A model generated the notes under the pieces. The model saw nothing but the letters and a program-made list of their open reading frames with translations, was not told the origin of the DNA and ran no database searches. A stretch of DNA of 64,000 nucleotides from Lactobacillus sp. (GTDB lineage Bacteria > Bacillota > Bacilli > Lactobacillales > Lactobacillaceae), in NCBI GenBank assembly GCA_022484695.1, contig JAKVKU010000011.1, positions 50,116 through 114,115 of the forward strand. The letters run 5' to 3'. This document shows positions 52,982 to 60,996 of the stretch, in pieces. A program made the position numbers and the translations under genes. Numbering within the stretch: the stretch's first letter is position 1; each line of letters begins with the position of its first letter.

Positions 52982-53719
52982 TTATTTAAGGGAGATGGCA
53001 TTTAGGAATTCTTGAACCCGCGCAGTGGGGTGTTCAAAGAATGCCTTTGAAGGGCCGTCATAAATTGCTTCACCGGCTTCAAAAAAGACGATCCGATCAG
53101 CCACAAGTTCTGCAAATTCCATGTTATGGGTCACCACGATCATGGATTGCTTGTTTTGAGCCAGGTCTTTTAAAACCCGGAGGACTTGTGCTTCTAATTC
53201 TGGATCAAGGGCACTGGTGGGTTCATCCAACAAGAGATATTCCGGATTCATTGCCAAAGCACGGCAGATAGATATCCGCTGTTGCTGACCACCGGATAGT
53301 TGATTGGGGTAGCGTTGCCCCGTATCCGGCAGGCCGACTAGGGCTAAGAGTTCTGCTGCCCGTTGATTAGCAACTGCTTTAGATTGTTTTAATACGACTC
53401 GAGGGCCTTCAGTGATATTTTCTAAAACAGTCAGGTGGGGGAAGAGATTCCAATTTTGAAAGACCATCCCGGATTTACGCCGGATGGCAAAGCGCAGTTT
53501 ATTGGTGATGGGGTGACTGAAGTCAACGGTCAAGTCATCAAAATGTAACTGCCCCATCTCTGGTTTCTCCAACAGATTGATTGCCCGTAGTAATGTGGAT
53601 TTACCCGAACCAGAGGGCCCAATGATGACTGTCGTTTCATGTTCTGGAAAGGTTAGGGAAACATCTTTTAAAGCATGGTGGTCGGCATAGGTCTTATCGA
53701 TATGTTCTAACTTGATCAA
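52982..53719 (-). CDS. Polar amino-acid (probably cystine) ABC transporter ATPase
   Basis: 245 residues of the GlnQ/HisP-type ATPases. Walker A GPSGSGKST, signature [14 protein letters not shown], Walker B YLLLDEPTSALD, switch His in VVTHNMEFAEL. It starts with TTG overlapping the permease stop by 4 bp. Its operon order SBP-permease-ATPase on the minus strand is standard for PAAT importers. Amino-acid specificity is inferred from the binding protein. Confidence 0.94.
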   Translation of the reverse strand: MIKLEHIDKTYADHHALKDVSLTFPEHETTVIIGPSGSGKSTLLRAINLLEKPEMGQLHFDDLTVDFSHPITNKLRFAIRRKSGMVFQNWNLFPHLTVLENITEGPRVVLKQSKAVANQRAAELLALVGLPDTGQRYPNQLSGGQQQRISICRALAMNPEYLLLDEPTSALDPELEAQVLRVLKDLAQNKQSMIVVTHNMEFAELVADRIVFFEAGEAIYDGPSKAFFEHPTARVQEFLNAISLK

Positions 53720-54417
53720 TTCATGCCACCTTCTTTGGCAATATATTTGGAGGTACGTTTTTCTAAGCGATGTTGGAGGTAGGTTAATACACTACAGAAA
53801 ATGGCATAGATGGCAGCCACAATGGTATACATCAAGAGGGGTTGGTAATTCTTGGCGGTGATTTGTTGGCTCACTGTAAACATCTCTAAGATAGTGATGG
53901 AGCTGGCCAAGGAGGTGTCCTTAACTAAGCCAATAAAGGAGTTTGATAGGGGCGGAATTGCGATCCGCATGGCTTGGGGGAAGACGATCCTGGCCAGTAC
54001 TTGGGGTGTTTTCATCCCCAACGTGTAAGCTGCTTCCCATTGGTCTTGGGGGACAGATGAAATCGCCCCGCGGATGGTTTCTGAGGCATAGGCGCCAGTA
54101 TTTAAGGAAAAAGTGATGATGGCAGCCAAAAATGCCGGGAACTGGATGCCTAAATTGGGTAGACCGAAGAAAATGATGAACAACTGGACCAATAATGGGG
54201 TGGAGCGAAATAACCAGACATAAAAACCAAAGATGGCCTGCAAAATACCCCAACCAAGTTTTGCAGCAGGTTGTTCGGGTTTAGGAATAAGTTTGATCAC
54301 GGCCGTCACGATAGCTAATAACAGGCCGATAGCAAATGAAATCAAGGCTAACGGAATGGTGTACATAAAGCCAGCCTTGAATAATTCAGGTAAAGAACTG
54401 GTAATTGTCTGCAACAA
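53716..54417 (-). CDS. Polar amino-acid ABC transporter permease
   Basis: 233 residues with about five membrane segments and the PAAT permease motifs SLNTGAYASETIRGAI and EAAYTLGMKTPQVLARIVFPQA (EAA loop). Start is TTG 54417 with AGGAGG 8 nt upstream. Works as a homodimer with the ATPase. A terminator-like hairpin lies just upstream of it, between the binding-protein gene and this one. Confidence 0.94.
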   Translation of the reverse strand: MLQTITSSLPELFKAGFMYTIPLALISFAIGLLLAIVTAVIKLIPKPEQPAAKLGWGILQAIFGFYVWLFRSTPLLVQLFIIFFGLPNLGIQFPAFLAAIITFSLNTGAYASETIRGAISSVPQDQWEAAYTLGMKTPQVLARIVFPQAMRIAIPPLSNSFIGLVKDTSLASSITILEMFTVSQQITAKNYQPLLMYTIVAAIYAIFCSVLTYLQHRLEKRTSKYIAKEGGMN

Positions 54418-54433
54418 AATAAAAACCTCCTAA

Positions 54434-54465
54434 AATAAAAGGTTGGCATTATCAAAGCCAACCTT
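54434..54465 (-). terminator. Intra-operon terminator/attenuator (minus strand)
   Basis: AAGGTTGGC-9 nt-GCCAACCTT followed by TTATTTT on the minus strand, between the binding-protein and permease genes. Partial termination here would raise binding protein over membrane components. Confidence 0.75.
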
Positions 54466-54498
54466 AAGGGATATTCCGCCGGTTCCACCGGTTAATTG

Positions 54499-55311
54499 CT
54501 AGTTCTTGGTGATATCTTCACCAAAGTACTTTTGCGACAGTTTGGTTAAAGTGCCATCAGCCCGTAAAGATTTTAAAGCCTGGTTGACTTTCTTTTGCAG
54601 GGCTGGCGATTGTTTATTAAACATTGCCGAAATTTTAGCAGCCGGGACTTTATCAGTAGGGATCAGTTGATACTTCAAGTCTTTGGCGCCATTTTCCTTG
54701 CTATAAGCCAAGTAAGCTTCCCGGGAGTTGATCGTGCCTTCTACCCGGCCTTGCCGCACCAAAGCTAAAGAATTTTCAAAGGCATTTGAAGGGGTCACTT
54801 CAGCACCGAACTTTTCAGCCGTGTCGGCATTGTTGGTTCCCGTGCCTTCAGCTAACTTCTTACCTTTGACGTCTTCGATGGACTTGATGCTAGTGTTATC
54901 TTTTTTAGTGATCAACACGCTTTTTGAGTAGATGTAAGAAGTGGAGAAGATGTATTGTTTTTGGCGTTCAGGGGTGACGGTAATGTTATTTAACACCATA
55001 TCGAATTTTTTGCTGCCCAATCCGGCAATTAAAGAATCCCATTGCGTGGGCACAAATTCAGCTTTAACCCCTAATTTTTTAGCAACGGCTTTACCTAAAT
55101 CTACTTCTAAGCCAGTTAACTTGCCATTTTCCCGGTAAGAGTAAGGGGCAAAAGTACCCTCTAGGCCAATGGTTAATTTGTTTTTATTTTTTAACTCAGA
55201 AGTGTAGTCTGAGCTTTTGGTAGTTTTTTGAGCATTACCACAGGCACTTAATGCGCTGATCAGGCCCACGGACAGTGCTAACAAACTGACAACTTTTAGT
55301 AATTTTTTCAT
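54499..55311 (-). CDS. Amino-acid ABC transporter substrate-binding lipoprotein
   Basis: 270 residues from ATG 55311 (AAGGGTG upstream; a longer frame to 55371 adds a non-homologous start). Signal peptide with lipobox LSAC: the Cys would be lipidated. The family-3 fold shows LTIGLEGTFAPYSYREN...LTGLEVDLGKAVAKKLG, the substrate-site sequence FDMVLNNITVTPERQKQ, and VEGTINSREAYLAY. The composition matches the cystine-binding TcyA/BspA-like group more than glutamine binders; this is an inference. Strong promoter upstream. Confidence 0.92.
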   Translation of the reverse strand: MKKLLKVVSLLALSVGLISALSACGNAQKTTKSSDYTSELKNKNKLTIGLEGTFAPYSYRENGKLTGLEVDLGKAVAKKLGVKAEFVPTQWDSLIAGLGSKKFDMVLNNITVTPERQKQYIFSTSYIYSKSVLITKKDNTSIKSIEDVKGKKLAEGTGTNNADTAEKFGAEVTPSNAFENSLALVRQGRVEGTINSREAYLAYSKENGAKDLKYQLIPTDKVPAAKISAMFNKQSPALQKKVNQALKSLRADGTLTKLSQKYFGEDITKN

Positions 55312-55361
55312 TATATTATTCACCCTTAATTTTTTGACTAAACACCTACGCACAGTAGTAA

Positions 55362-55390
55362 ACGATAGCATTTTACTAACTTATTGTCAA
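55362..55390 (-). promoter_or_regulatory. Promoter of the amino-acid ABC operon
   Basis: On the minus strand TTGACA (55390-55385), 17-bp spacer, extended -10 TGCTATCGT (TATCGT at 55367-55362). Confidence 0.75.
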
Positions 55391-55414
55391 CGAAGTGACC
55401 TAGGCCAAAATGCA

Positions 55415-55448
55415 TAAAAAAATACCTTATCCTAAACGCAGATAAGGT
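55415..55448 (-). terminator. Terminator of ECF S-component gene (minus strand)
   Basis: ACCTTATC-tgcgtttag-GATAAGGT followed by ATTTTTTT on the minus strand. Confidence 0.8.
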
Positions 55449-55462
55449 AAACTTAGCGTATT

Positions 55463-56026
55463 TTAATGAAGATTTGTGGTCATGCCCGAGCGTTTTAAAA
55501 CTGGCCGTAACGCTAGATAAATAATCGGCAGGGCGACGATCATCAATAATCCGGTGATCACGTCGGCGGGGAAACTAACCAATGCTTGCTGTAAAGCCCG
55601 GGGGACAGTCAAACCAAAGTCCACCAACCCCTCGGTCACATACCGGAAGTAACCGGTCACGCCCTTGGTAACACCGGCCAAAATCCCAATAATAATGATA
55701 GCTGTAACGGTGTTCAAGTGTTGGACGGCCTTAGCAACCAAGTAAACAACGGATACTAAGACAATGACTTCTAGCACGGTGAGGTAGGCATGATTGGCAT
55801 AGCCTTGGGTTAAATCAAATAACCCTAGACCAATGATCCCGGCTAAACAGCCATAACGCCAACCTAATAAAAGGCCACCCAAAGCCACAAAGGTAAAACC
55901 TAAATCCACAAAAGGATGGCCCACCGGTGCTGGTATCCTAAATTGAAATAGTGCAAAAATATAACATAGTGCAGCAAATAACGCCGTTTGAATCAGGCGG
56001 CGTAAGTTGCCTTGATTCTCTGTCAA
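55463..56026 (-). CDS. ECF transporter S component
   Basis: 187 residues from TTG 56026, with GGGGGTG 8 nt upstream (a longer frame starts at 56041). About six membrane segments; the N-terminal RRLIQTALFAALCYIFALFQFRIP, FVDLGFTFVALGGLLLGWRYG and GVTKGVTGYFRYVTEGL are characteristic of vitamin-binding S components that share an energising EcfAA'T module. The ligand cannot be told; no riboswitch is seen upstream. ECF module genes are not in this window. Confidence 0.85.
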   Translation of the reverse strand: MTENQGNLRRLIQTALFAALCYIFALFQFRIPAPVGHPFVDLGFTFVALGGLLLGWRYGCLAGIIGLGLFDLTQGYANHAYLTVLEVIVLVSVVYLVAKAVQHLNTVTAIIIIGILAGVTKGVTGYFRYVTEGLVDFGLTVPRALQQALVSFPADVITGLLMIVALPIIYLALRPVLKRSGMTTNLH

Positions 56027-56209
56027 ATAAAACACCCCCAAAGTAATGTATTAATTATAAAATCATTAGAGAAATAATACAATACTTTCTAAAAATTAAT
56101 TTTTATAAAAAATATTTTTTATATGATTGGTGGAATAATTGTTTTTTTGCCGGGAACTGATACCATATAAGTAGTAATCGTTTTCTTAATGTGGATTGGA
56201 GGCTTTGCA

Positions 56210-57892
56210 ATGACAAAATTAAATCACGAGACACGCGGGGCTGATTTAGCCCAAATGCAAGCAGACCCATTAGATGTGCTGGTTATCGGTGGTGGAATCA
56301 CCGGGGCTGGCATTAGTTTAGATGCGCAAACCCGAGGGTTAAAAACCGGTCTTATTGAAATGCAAGATTTTGCAGCTGGGACGTCTAGCCGCTCCACCAA
56401 GTTAGTCCATGGGGGCCTACGCTATTTGAAACAACTGGCAGTCCATGAAGTGGCAGAGGTGGGTTCTGAGCGGGCAATTGTCTATGAAAATGCCCCCCAT
56501 GTGACCACGCCCGTGTGGATGATGTTACCCTTTTATAAGAATGGCACTTTTGGCAAAGCCACCACTGCTTTAGGATTAGATGTTTACGATCACTTGGCCC
56601 AGGTCAAAAAAAATGAGCGCAAATTTATGTTAAATGCCAACCAAGCTTTGATCCGTGAACCTTATTTAAAGGCCAAGGGCTTATTGGGGGCTGGTGTGTA
56701 TGTGGAGTATCGCACCGATGATGCCCGCTTAGTGATTGAAGTCATCAAAAAAGCCCATGCCAAAGGGGCCCTGATGGCTAATTATGTGAAGGCCACCGAA
56801 CTAACTTATAATGTGGCCGGCCAAGTGGATGGCGTGGTCTTTGTGGACCAAGTCACCGGTGAATCTGGGGTGATCCATGCTAAACGGGTTATTAACGCCG
56901 CTGGTCCTTGGGTGGATACCATCCGTCAGTTGGATGGCTCGGATGCCGGGAAACACTTGCATTTAACCAAAGGGGTTCATCTGGTGGTGGACAGTACGAA
57001 GTTTCCACTGCACAATGCCGTGTTCTTTGACACGCCTTTTAAGGACAACCGGATGATGTTTGCCATTCCCCGGGCGGGCAAAACGTATTTTGGGACCACG
57101 GATACAACTTGGACCAAAGATCCTAAGGAACCCACGATTGATGTCAGCGATGTGACTTATATTTTGGACGCGGTCAATGGGATGTTTGACATTACGCCTT
57201 TGACCTTTGACGATGTGGAGTCCGCCTGGGCCGGTGTCCGGCCTTTGATTCAAGAAGCCGGCAAGTCACCTTCGGAAATCTCGCGAAAAGATGAAATTTT
57301 CCACTCGGAGTCCGGTCTTTATTCCATTGCCGGTGGGAAGTTAACGGGTTATCGTAAGATGGCTGAAAAAATCATGGATAAAGTTGCCAAGGATATCGCA
57401 ACGGCTGATGGCAATTATCGCTATCAACCCACTCAAACCAAACACTTGCCCCTTTCAGGTGGTGATCCACTAGGTAGTGATGGCTTTAAAGTTTATCGTT
57501 ATAATGCCGTGGGGCGTGGTATGGCCGCCGGATTAACGCGGCAGCAAGCCCAAGCAATTGTGGCCCATTATGGCACGAATGCGGACGGGGTCTTTGATTT
57601 TGTGAAACAAGCCGCCAATGCCGATACCACGCTAGCGCCGCTGGATTATGGCCAGTTACATTATGGTTTAGAAAATGAATTAGTATTGCGACCAATCGAC
57701 TTTTTACTACGGCGCAGTGGCGAGTTGTTATTTGATTATCCCCATATGCAAGCCATTGCCCCGGCGGTAATTGCTGAGATGCAGCGCTACTTTAATTGGT
57801 CTGACGAAACGACCCAGGCCATGACTGCCGAAGTCCATGACCAAGTCGAATTACGTCAAGATTTCAAGCATAAAATAAATGACGTTATTTAA
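56210..57892 (+). CDS. glpO: Alpha-glycerophosphate oxidase/dehydrogenase (GlpO/GlpD)
   Basis: 560 residues from ATG 56210, which follows a GGATTGGAGG site; a longer frame begins at 56189. FAD-binding VIGGGITGAGISLDAQTRGLKTGLIE (residues ~24-49), GTSSRSTKLVHGGLRYL with the FAD loop, and the conserved C-terminal DAO region (ELVLRPIDFLLRRSG). Oxidises sn-glycerol-3-phosphate to dihydroxyacetone phosphate. The length is nearer to the GlpD dehydrogenase than to the longer streptococcal GlpO oxidase with its extra ~50 residues, so oxidase versus dehydrogenase is not settled. Confidence 0.92.
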   Translation: MTKLNHETRGADLAQMQADPLDVLVIGGGITGAGISLDAQTRGLKTGLIEMQDFAAGTSSRSTKLVHGGLRYLKQLAVHEVAEVGSERAIVYENAPHVTTPVWMMLPFYKNGTFGKATTALGLDVYDHLAQVKKNERKFMLNANQALIREPYLKAKGLLGAGVYVEYRTDDARLVIEVIKKAHAKGALMANYVKATELTYNVAGQVDGVVFVDQVTGESGVIHAKRVINAAGPWVDTIRQLDGSDAGKHLHLTKGVHLVVDSTKFPLHNAVFFDTPFKDNRMMFAIPRAGKTYFGTTDTTWTKDPKEPTIDVSDVTYILDAVNGMFDITPLTFDDVESAWAGVRPLIQEAGKSPSEISRKDEIFHSESGLYSIAGGKLTGYRKMAEKIMDKVAKDIATADGNYRYQPTQTKHLPLSGGDPLGSDGFKVYRYNAVGRGMAAGLTRQQAQAIVAHYGTNADGVFDFVKQAANADTTLAPLDYGQLHYGLENELVLRPIDFLLRRSGELLFDYPHMQAIAPAVIAEMQRYFNWSDETTQAMTAEVHDQVELRQDFKHKINDVI

Positions 57893-58003
57893 CAACACTG
57901 ACTAAAACACCTGTCCTGTAAGGGATTTCTGAAGCTACCTCGTTAACTTTTGGCCAACCGCTTATAATGAGATTAAACAATTACTTAAGCGGAGGTAATC
58001 ACT

Positions 58004-58258
58004 ATGAAATGTCCAAAATGCGGTACTTTGAATCTCAGCAATCAACATTGTCTAAGTTGTCGGTTTGATCTGGTTCAATGGCATATGGCTTTGAACTTGG
58101 ATGATATTGCCTATCGTATCCAACAAGTTCGCTATACGTCCCGGGTGGACATTTCAGAACCGGCACCATCCGGCGGGCTGACTGAACCCCAAATTATGAC
58201 CACCAAGCAAAGAAGACCGCTTTTCCGGGCCGTCAAAGACTTTATTACCAGCTTTTAA
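58004..58258 (+). CDS. Small zinc-ribbon protein
   Basis: 84 residues beginning MKCPKCGTLNLSNQHCLSCRF: two CxxC pairs (Cys 3/6 and 16/19) form a zinc ribbon. The rest is a short linker and a basic C-terminus (KQRRPLFRAVKDFITSF). Function unknown; likely a nucleic-acid or protein interaction module. ATG after GGAGG; TATAAT at 57963-57968. Followed by a terminator. Confidence 0.8.
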   Translation: MKCPKCGTLNLSNQHCLSCRFDLVQWHMALNLDDIAYRIQQVRYTSRVDISEPAPSGGLTEPQIMTTKQRRPLFRAVKDFITSF

Positions 58259-58263
58259 ATCAA

Positions 58264-58305
58264 AAGGAGACACCACCAGCTTTTGGCTGACGATGTCTCT
58301 TTTTT
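58264..58305 (+). terminator. Terminator of the zinc-ribbon gene
   Basis: GGAGACA-loop-TGTCTC with an inner AGC/GCT pairing, followed by TTTTTT. Confidence 0.7.
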
Positions 58306-58309
58306 AGCA

Positions 58310-59668
58310 TTAGGATTGGCCAAATGCCTTTTGGAAGACGGCATAATCTGCGGAAACTTGGGGTACGTAGCTTTTAGCCCAAGTGGCAATGGCTTCATCA
58401 AAGGCCTTGCCAGCGGCCACATAACCCAAAATAGCTGCACTTCTGGGGCTTTGCGCGTGGGCATTGGCCAAGATCAGGGCACAAGTTTTCACATAGGTCT
58501 TAAATTGTTGCCAGTTTAATTTCGTCAAATCAATGGATTCTTTCATATCCCGAAATTGGCGGACATAAAAGCTCTTATTTTCCGTTTGGAAGTATCCTAG
58601 AAAAGGATCAGAAGCCGACTGCAATATTTTTTGACAGTCAATGATCCGCTGTCCCTGAGAAGCTTCTAATTCCAAGGTTAAACTGGCGTGATTGGTGGCC
58701 CGTAGTTTGCGGGCAGGCAGGGCTTCTTTGACTTGTAAGACCAAGTGACTGCCATCAATATTGGTCAAGAGGATCAAGTAACAAAGGGTGCCAAAACTGC
58801 CCACCCCCACACTGTGGCGAATCACATCTGTAAAATGATAAGAAGATAACAGCAAAGCCACATCTGGTCGAACCGTGGCCCGGTATTGGGCAAATTGTTT
58901 AGTCAATTGTTTGATCACCGCATTTTTCGGGCGCACCGATTTAGGGGCATTTTCTTTAAAGAATGTGCGGCCCATTTTATCAGTCTCGGTGAATTTTGCC
59001 ACCACTTGTTCTGAGTTATGTTCTTGGGCTTTGGCAATGATTTTCTGGAGTAGTTCCCGATTATCATCGTCATCGACCATAGTTATCAACTGATTGATAC
59101 TGTGTTTGGGGTAATACCGATCCAATGCCGAGATTTCGAAGACATTTTGCAAGCCCTTGCGGTATTCTTTGCTGGTTTTCACTAACAATTTGGCCAGTTT
59201 ATCAGGATCAAAACCGTTATTTTCGCCGGCTAATAAAATGCTGACCAGTAGGCGTTTAAGATCCCATTCCCAAAAATTGATACCGGCTTCGTCGAAATCG
59301 TTTAAATCAAATAGCAATTGCCGTTCAGGGGAGGCAAAAAAGCCAAAATTACCAATATGGGCATCCCCACAGATAATTGCCGGCAAACCGGTGTTGGTCC
59401 CGTGGACTAGGTCATAGTCCATCAGTTCCACACTGCCCCGGAAGAAGGCGAATTTACTGGCTAACATGCGTTGATTGCGCAGGGGAATTAATTCAGGGAT
59501 CAACATTTCCCGAACCCGACCCATGATTTTTAAGCTATCCCGATTTTTAAATTGATAGCTGGCCAGTTGGTCATAGGGGACAAATTTGGCCTGCTGTTGC
59601 CCATCTTCTTTAAGTTCGGCAATGGTTTGTTGTACTTGAACACGTGCTAGATTATAGCCTTTTCTCAT
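58310..59668 (-). CDS. DUF2252 family protein
   Basis: 452 residues. Motifs of the DUF2252 family: KFAFFRGSVELMDYDL, ICGDAHIGNFGFF and LLFDLNDFDEA, the last two resembling the kinase-like catalytic and metal loops of aminoglycoside phosphotransferase-type folds. SYHFTDVIRHSVGVGSFGTLCYLILL lies in the middle. Its biochemical function is unknown. ATG after AAGTGAAG. Monocistronic minus-strand gene between a zinc-ribbon gene and a phosphatase. Confidence 0.87.
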   Translation of the reverse strand: MRKGYNLARVQVQQTIAELKEDGQQQAKFVPYDQLASYQFKNRDSLKIMGRVREMLIPELIPLRNQRMLASKFAFFRGSVELMDYDLVHGTNTGLPAIICGDAHIGNFGFFASPERQLLFDLNDFDEAGINFWEWDLKRLLVSILLAGENNGFDPDKLAKLLVKTSKEYRKGLQNVFEISALDRYYPKHSINQLITMVDDDDNRELLQKIIAKAQEHNSEQVVAKFTETDKMGRTFFKENAPKSVRPKNAVIKQLTKQFAQYRATVRPDVALLLSSYHFTDVIRHSVGVGSFGTLCYLILLTNIDGSHLVLQVKEALPARKLRATNHASLTLELEASQGQRIIDCQKILQSASDPFLGYFQTENKSFYVRQFRDMKESIDLTKLNWQQFKTYVKTCALILANAHAQSPRSAAILGYVAAGKAFDEAIATWAKSYVPQVSADYAVFQKAFGQS

Positions 59669-59784
59669 AGAATTCTCGCTTCACTTTGTTTTTAAAGCCT
59701 AGTATACAAAACATTAGGTCGACTCACAAATCTATTGCATTAGAGTGGGTTGAGGAACATGACAAAAAATTAATTTTACAACTG

Positions 59785-59812
59785 TTTACTTTTTAACTTA
59801 TCGTGCTATCAT
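59785..59812 (+). promoter_or_regulatory. Candidate promoter of tyrosine phosphatase gene
   Basis: TTTACT (59785-59790), 16-bp spacer, extended -10 TGCTATCAT (TATCAT at 59807-59812). Confidence 0.5.
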
Positions 59813-59863
59813 TACTCGATGATAAGTGCTGCAAACGCGGCGCAACATGCAAAGGAGATCACA

Positions 59864-60343
59864 ATGACACGCGTATTATTTGTTTGTTTAGGTAATATTT
59901 GTCGTTCCCCAATGGCTGAAAAAATGTTCCAACAAATGCTGCAACAAGCGCATTTAACGGACATGATCCAAGTGGATTCGGTGGCCACCTCTAACTTTGA
60001 GGCGGGCAATACCATGCACTTGGGCGCCGTTAAGGAACTTAAAGCCCATCAAGTGCCCTGCAAGACGCACATTTCACGTAAAATTAAAGCCGCTGATTTT
60101 AAAGCTGCTGATTATATTATTGGAATGGATTTTCAAAACATTAGCACGTTGGAACGTCTGGCACCTGACGCTGCGGCGAAACAAAAGATTCATCTCGCTG
60201 CTGAAGTCTTGCCAGACAATCGCACCTTTGAAATCGCAGATCCTTGGTACACTAATGATTTCAGCCGAACTTATCAAGAGTTGGCTGATATTTTGCCTAA
60301 GTGGTTGGATCGCATACGAGAAGATTTAACGGTCGAAGTTTAA
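59864..60343 (+). CDS. Low-molecular-weight protein tyrosine phosphatase
   Basis: 159 residues from ATG 59864 with AAAGGAG upstream; a longer frame from 59819 is not expected. MTRVLFVCLGNICRSPMAE holds the P-loop CX5R (Cys8-Arg14) and Ser15; IADPWY near residue 126 gives the general-acid Asp. It removes phosphate from tyrosine in proteins or acts as an arsenate-reductase-like enzyme; family form matches LMW-PTP. A terminator follows, separate from the polysaccharide genes such enzymes often serve. Confidence 0.94.
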   Translation: MTRVLFVCLGNICRSPMAEKMFQQMLQQAHLTDMIQVDSVATSNFEAGNTMHLGAVKELKAHQVPCKTHISRKIKAADFKAADYIIGMDFQNISTLERLAPDAAAKQKIHLAAEVLPDNRTFEIADPWYTNDFSRTYQELADILPKWLDRIREDLTVEV

Positions 60344-60354
60344 AGCAACACAAA

Positions 60355-60407
60355 ATAACCATAACTGGTGAATTAGGGAAATTTCCTGAGCCAGTTGTGG
60401 CTATTTT
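60355..60407 (+). terminator. Terminator after LMW-PTP gene
   Basis: Hairpin TAACCATAACTGG-loop-CCAGTTGTGGCTA with an inner AGGaaatttCCT, followed by TTTTT; the minus-strand MerR gene also ends here. Confidence 0.75.
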
Positions 60408-60847
60408 TATGCATCTAAGGCCGTGGGGCGAATGACAATTTTGGCATTGCCATGATCCATGACGCCATATATTTTTTGTTCGGGATGTTCTTCGGGACTG
60501 CCCAGGTCAATGGCGGGTAGGCCGTCGATCTCGGTCAGACGCATAAACCGTTGCTGCACAAATTGTTTCAGCAAGTGGGCATTTTGGGTATACTGAATCA
60601 CTTTTTTAGAAGCTGCCTGTAGGGTATAGCCCTCATCTAAAAAATATTTTATCCCAATAATTTTGATTAGCGTGCGAAAACTATATTGGCGGGCCTCACC
60701 GGTTTGTTTTGGCAGTGATTTGATATAGGCCCGTTTCTCCCAATAGCGGAGTTGGCGGGTGGAAACTTTGGTCATCTTACTGGCTTCACTAATGCCAAAG
60801 ATGAAGTTTTCGTCATTAAATATTGAAAAATGGAGTACATCGTTCAT
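60407..60847 (-). CDS. MerR-family transcriptional regulator
   Basis: 146 residues. An N-terminal extension of 16 residues precedes the HTH FGISEASKMTKVSTRQLRYWEKRAYIK, followed by the MerR dimer helix. The C-terminal effector part is short and has no Cys, so a metal ligand is unlikely; an organic ligand is more likely. It is divergent from the DHA2 exporter and shares an inverted-repeat operator that overlaps both promoters. It likely controls itself and the exporter. Confidence 0.9.
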   Translation of the reverse strand: MNDVLHFSIFNDENFIFGISEASKMTKVSTRQLRYWEKRAYIKSLPKQTGEARQYSFRTLIKIIGIKYFLDEGYTLQAASKKVIQYTQNAHLLKQFVQQRFMRLTEIDGLPAIDLGSPEEHPEQKIYGVMDHGNAKIVIRPTALDA

Positions 60848-60878
60848 AAGATTAGGTCCCTTCGGATGGCTACCAATT

Positions 60879-60961
60879 ATTATAATTAAATTACGACTGA
60901 TGTCAACCAGACTAATTTAGTTGTCAATCTGGTTGACAATGGTTTCTGAAAGGATTATAGT
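60879..60961. promoter_or_regulatory. Divergent MerR/DHA2 promoters with perfect inverted-repeat operator
   Basis: Minus strand: TTGACA (60906-60901), 16-bp spacer, TATAAT (60884-60879) for the MerR gene. Plus strand: TTGACA (60933-60938), 17-bp spacer, TATAGT (60956-60961) for the exporter. Both -35 boxes lie in the arms of a perfect inverted repeat GTCAACCAGA (60902-60911)/TCTGGTTGAC (60928-60937); a nested TTGTCAA-5 nt-TTGACAA lies at 60921-60939. Confidence 0.85.
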
Positions 60962-60996
60962 AATCAACAGACTTTTTGAAAAGAAGGGCAAAATTC

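Noticed and set aside
55463..56180. Vitamin riboswitch upstream of the ECF S component or glpO
   Set aside because: The intergenic DNA is simple AT-rich sequence with none of the conserved aptamer cores I know.
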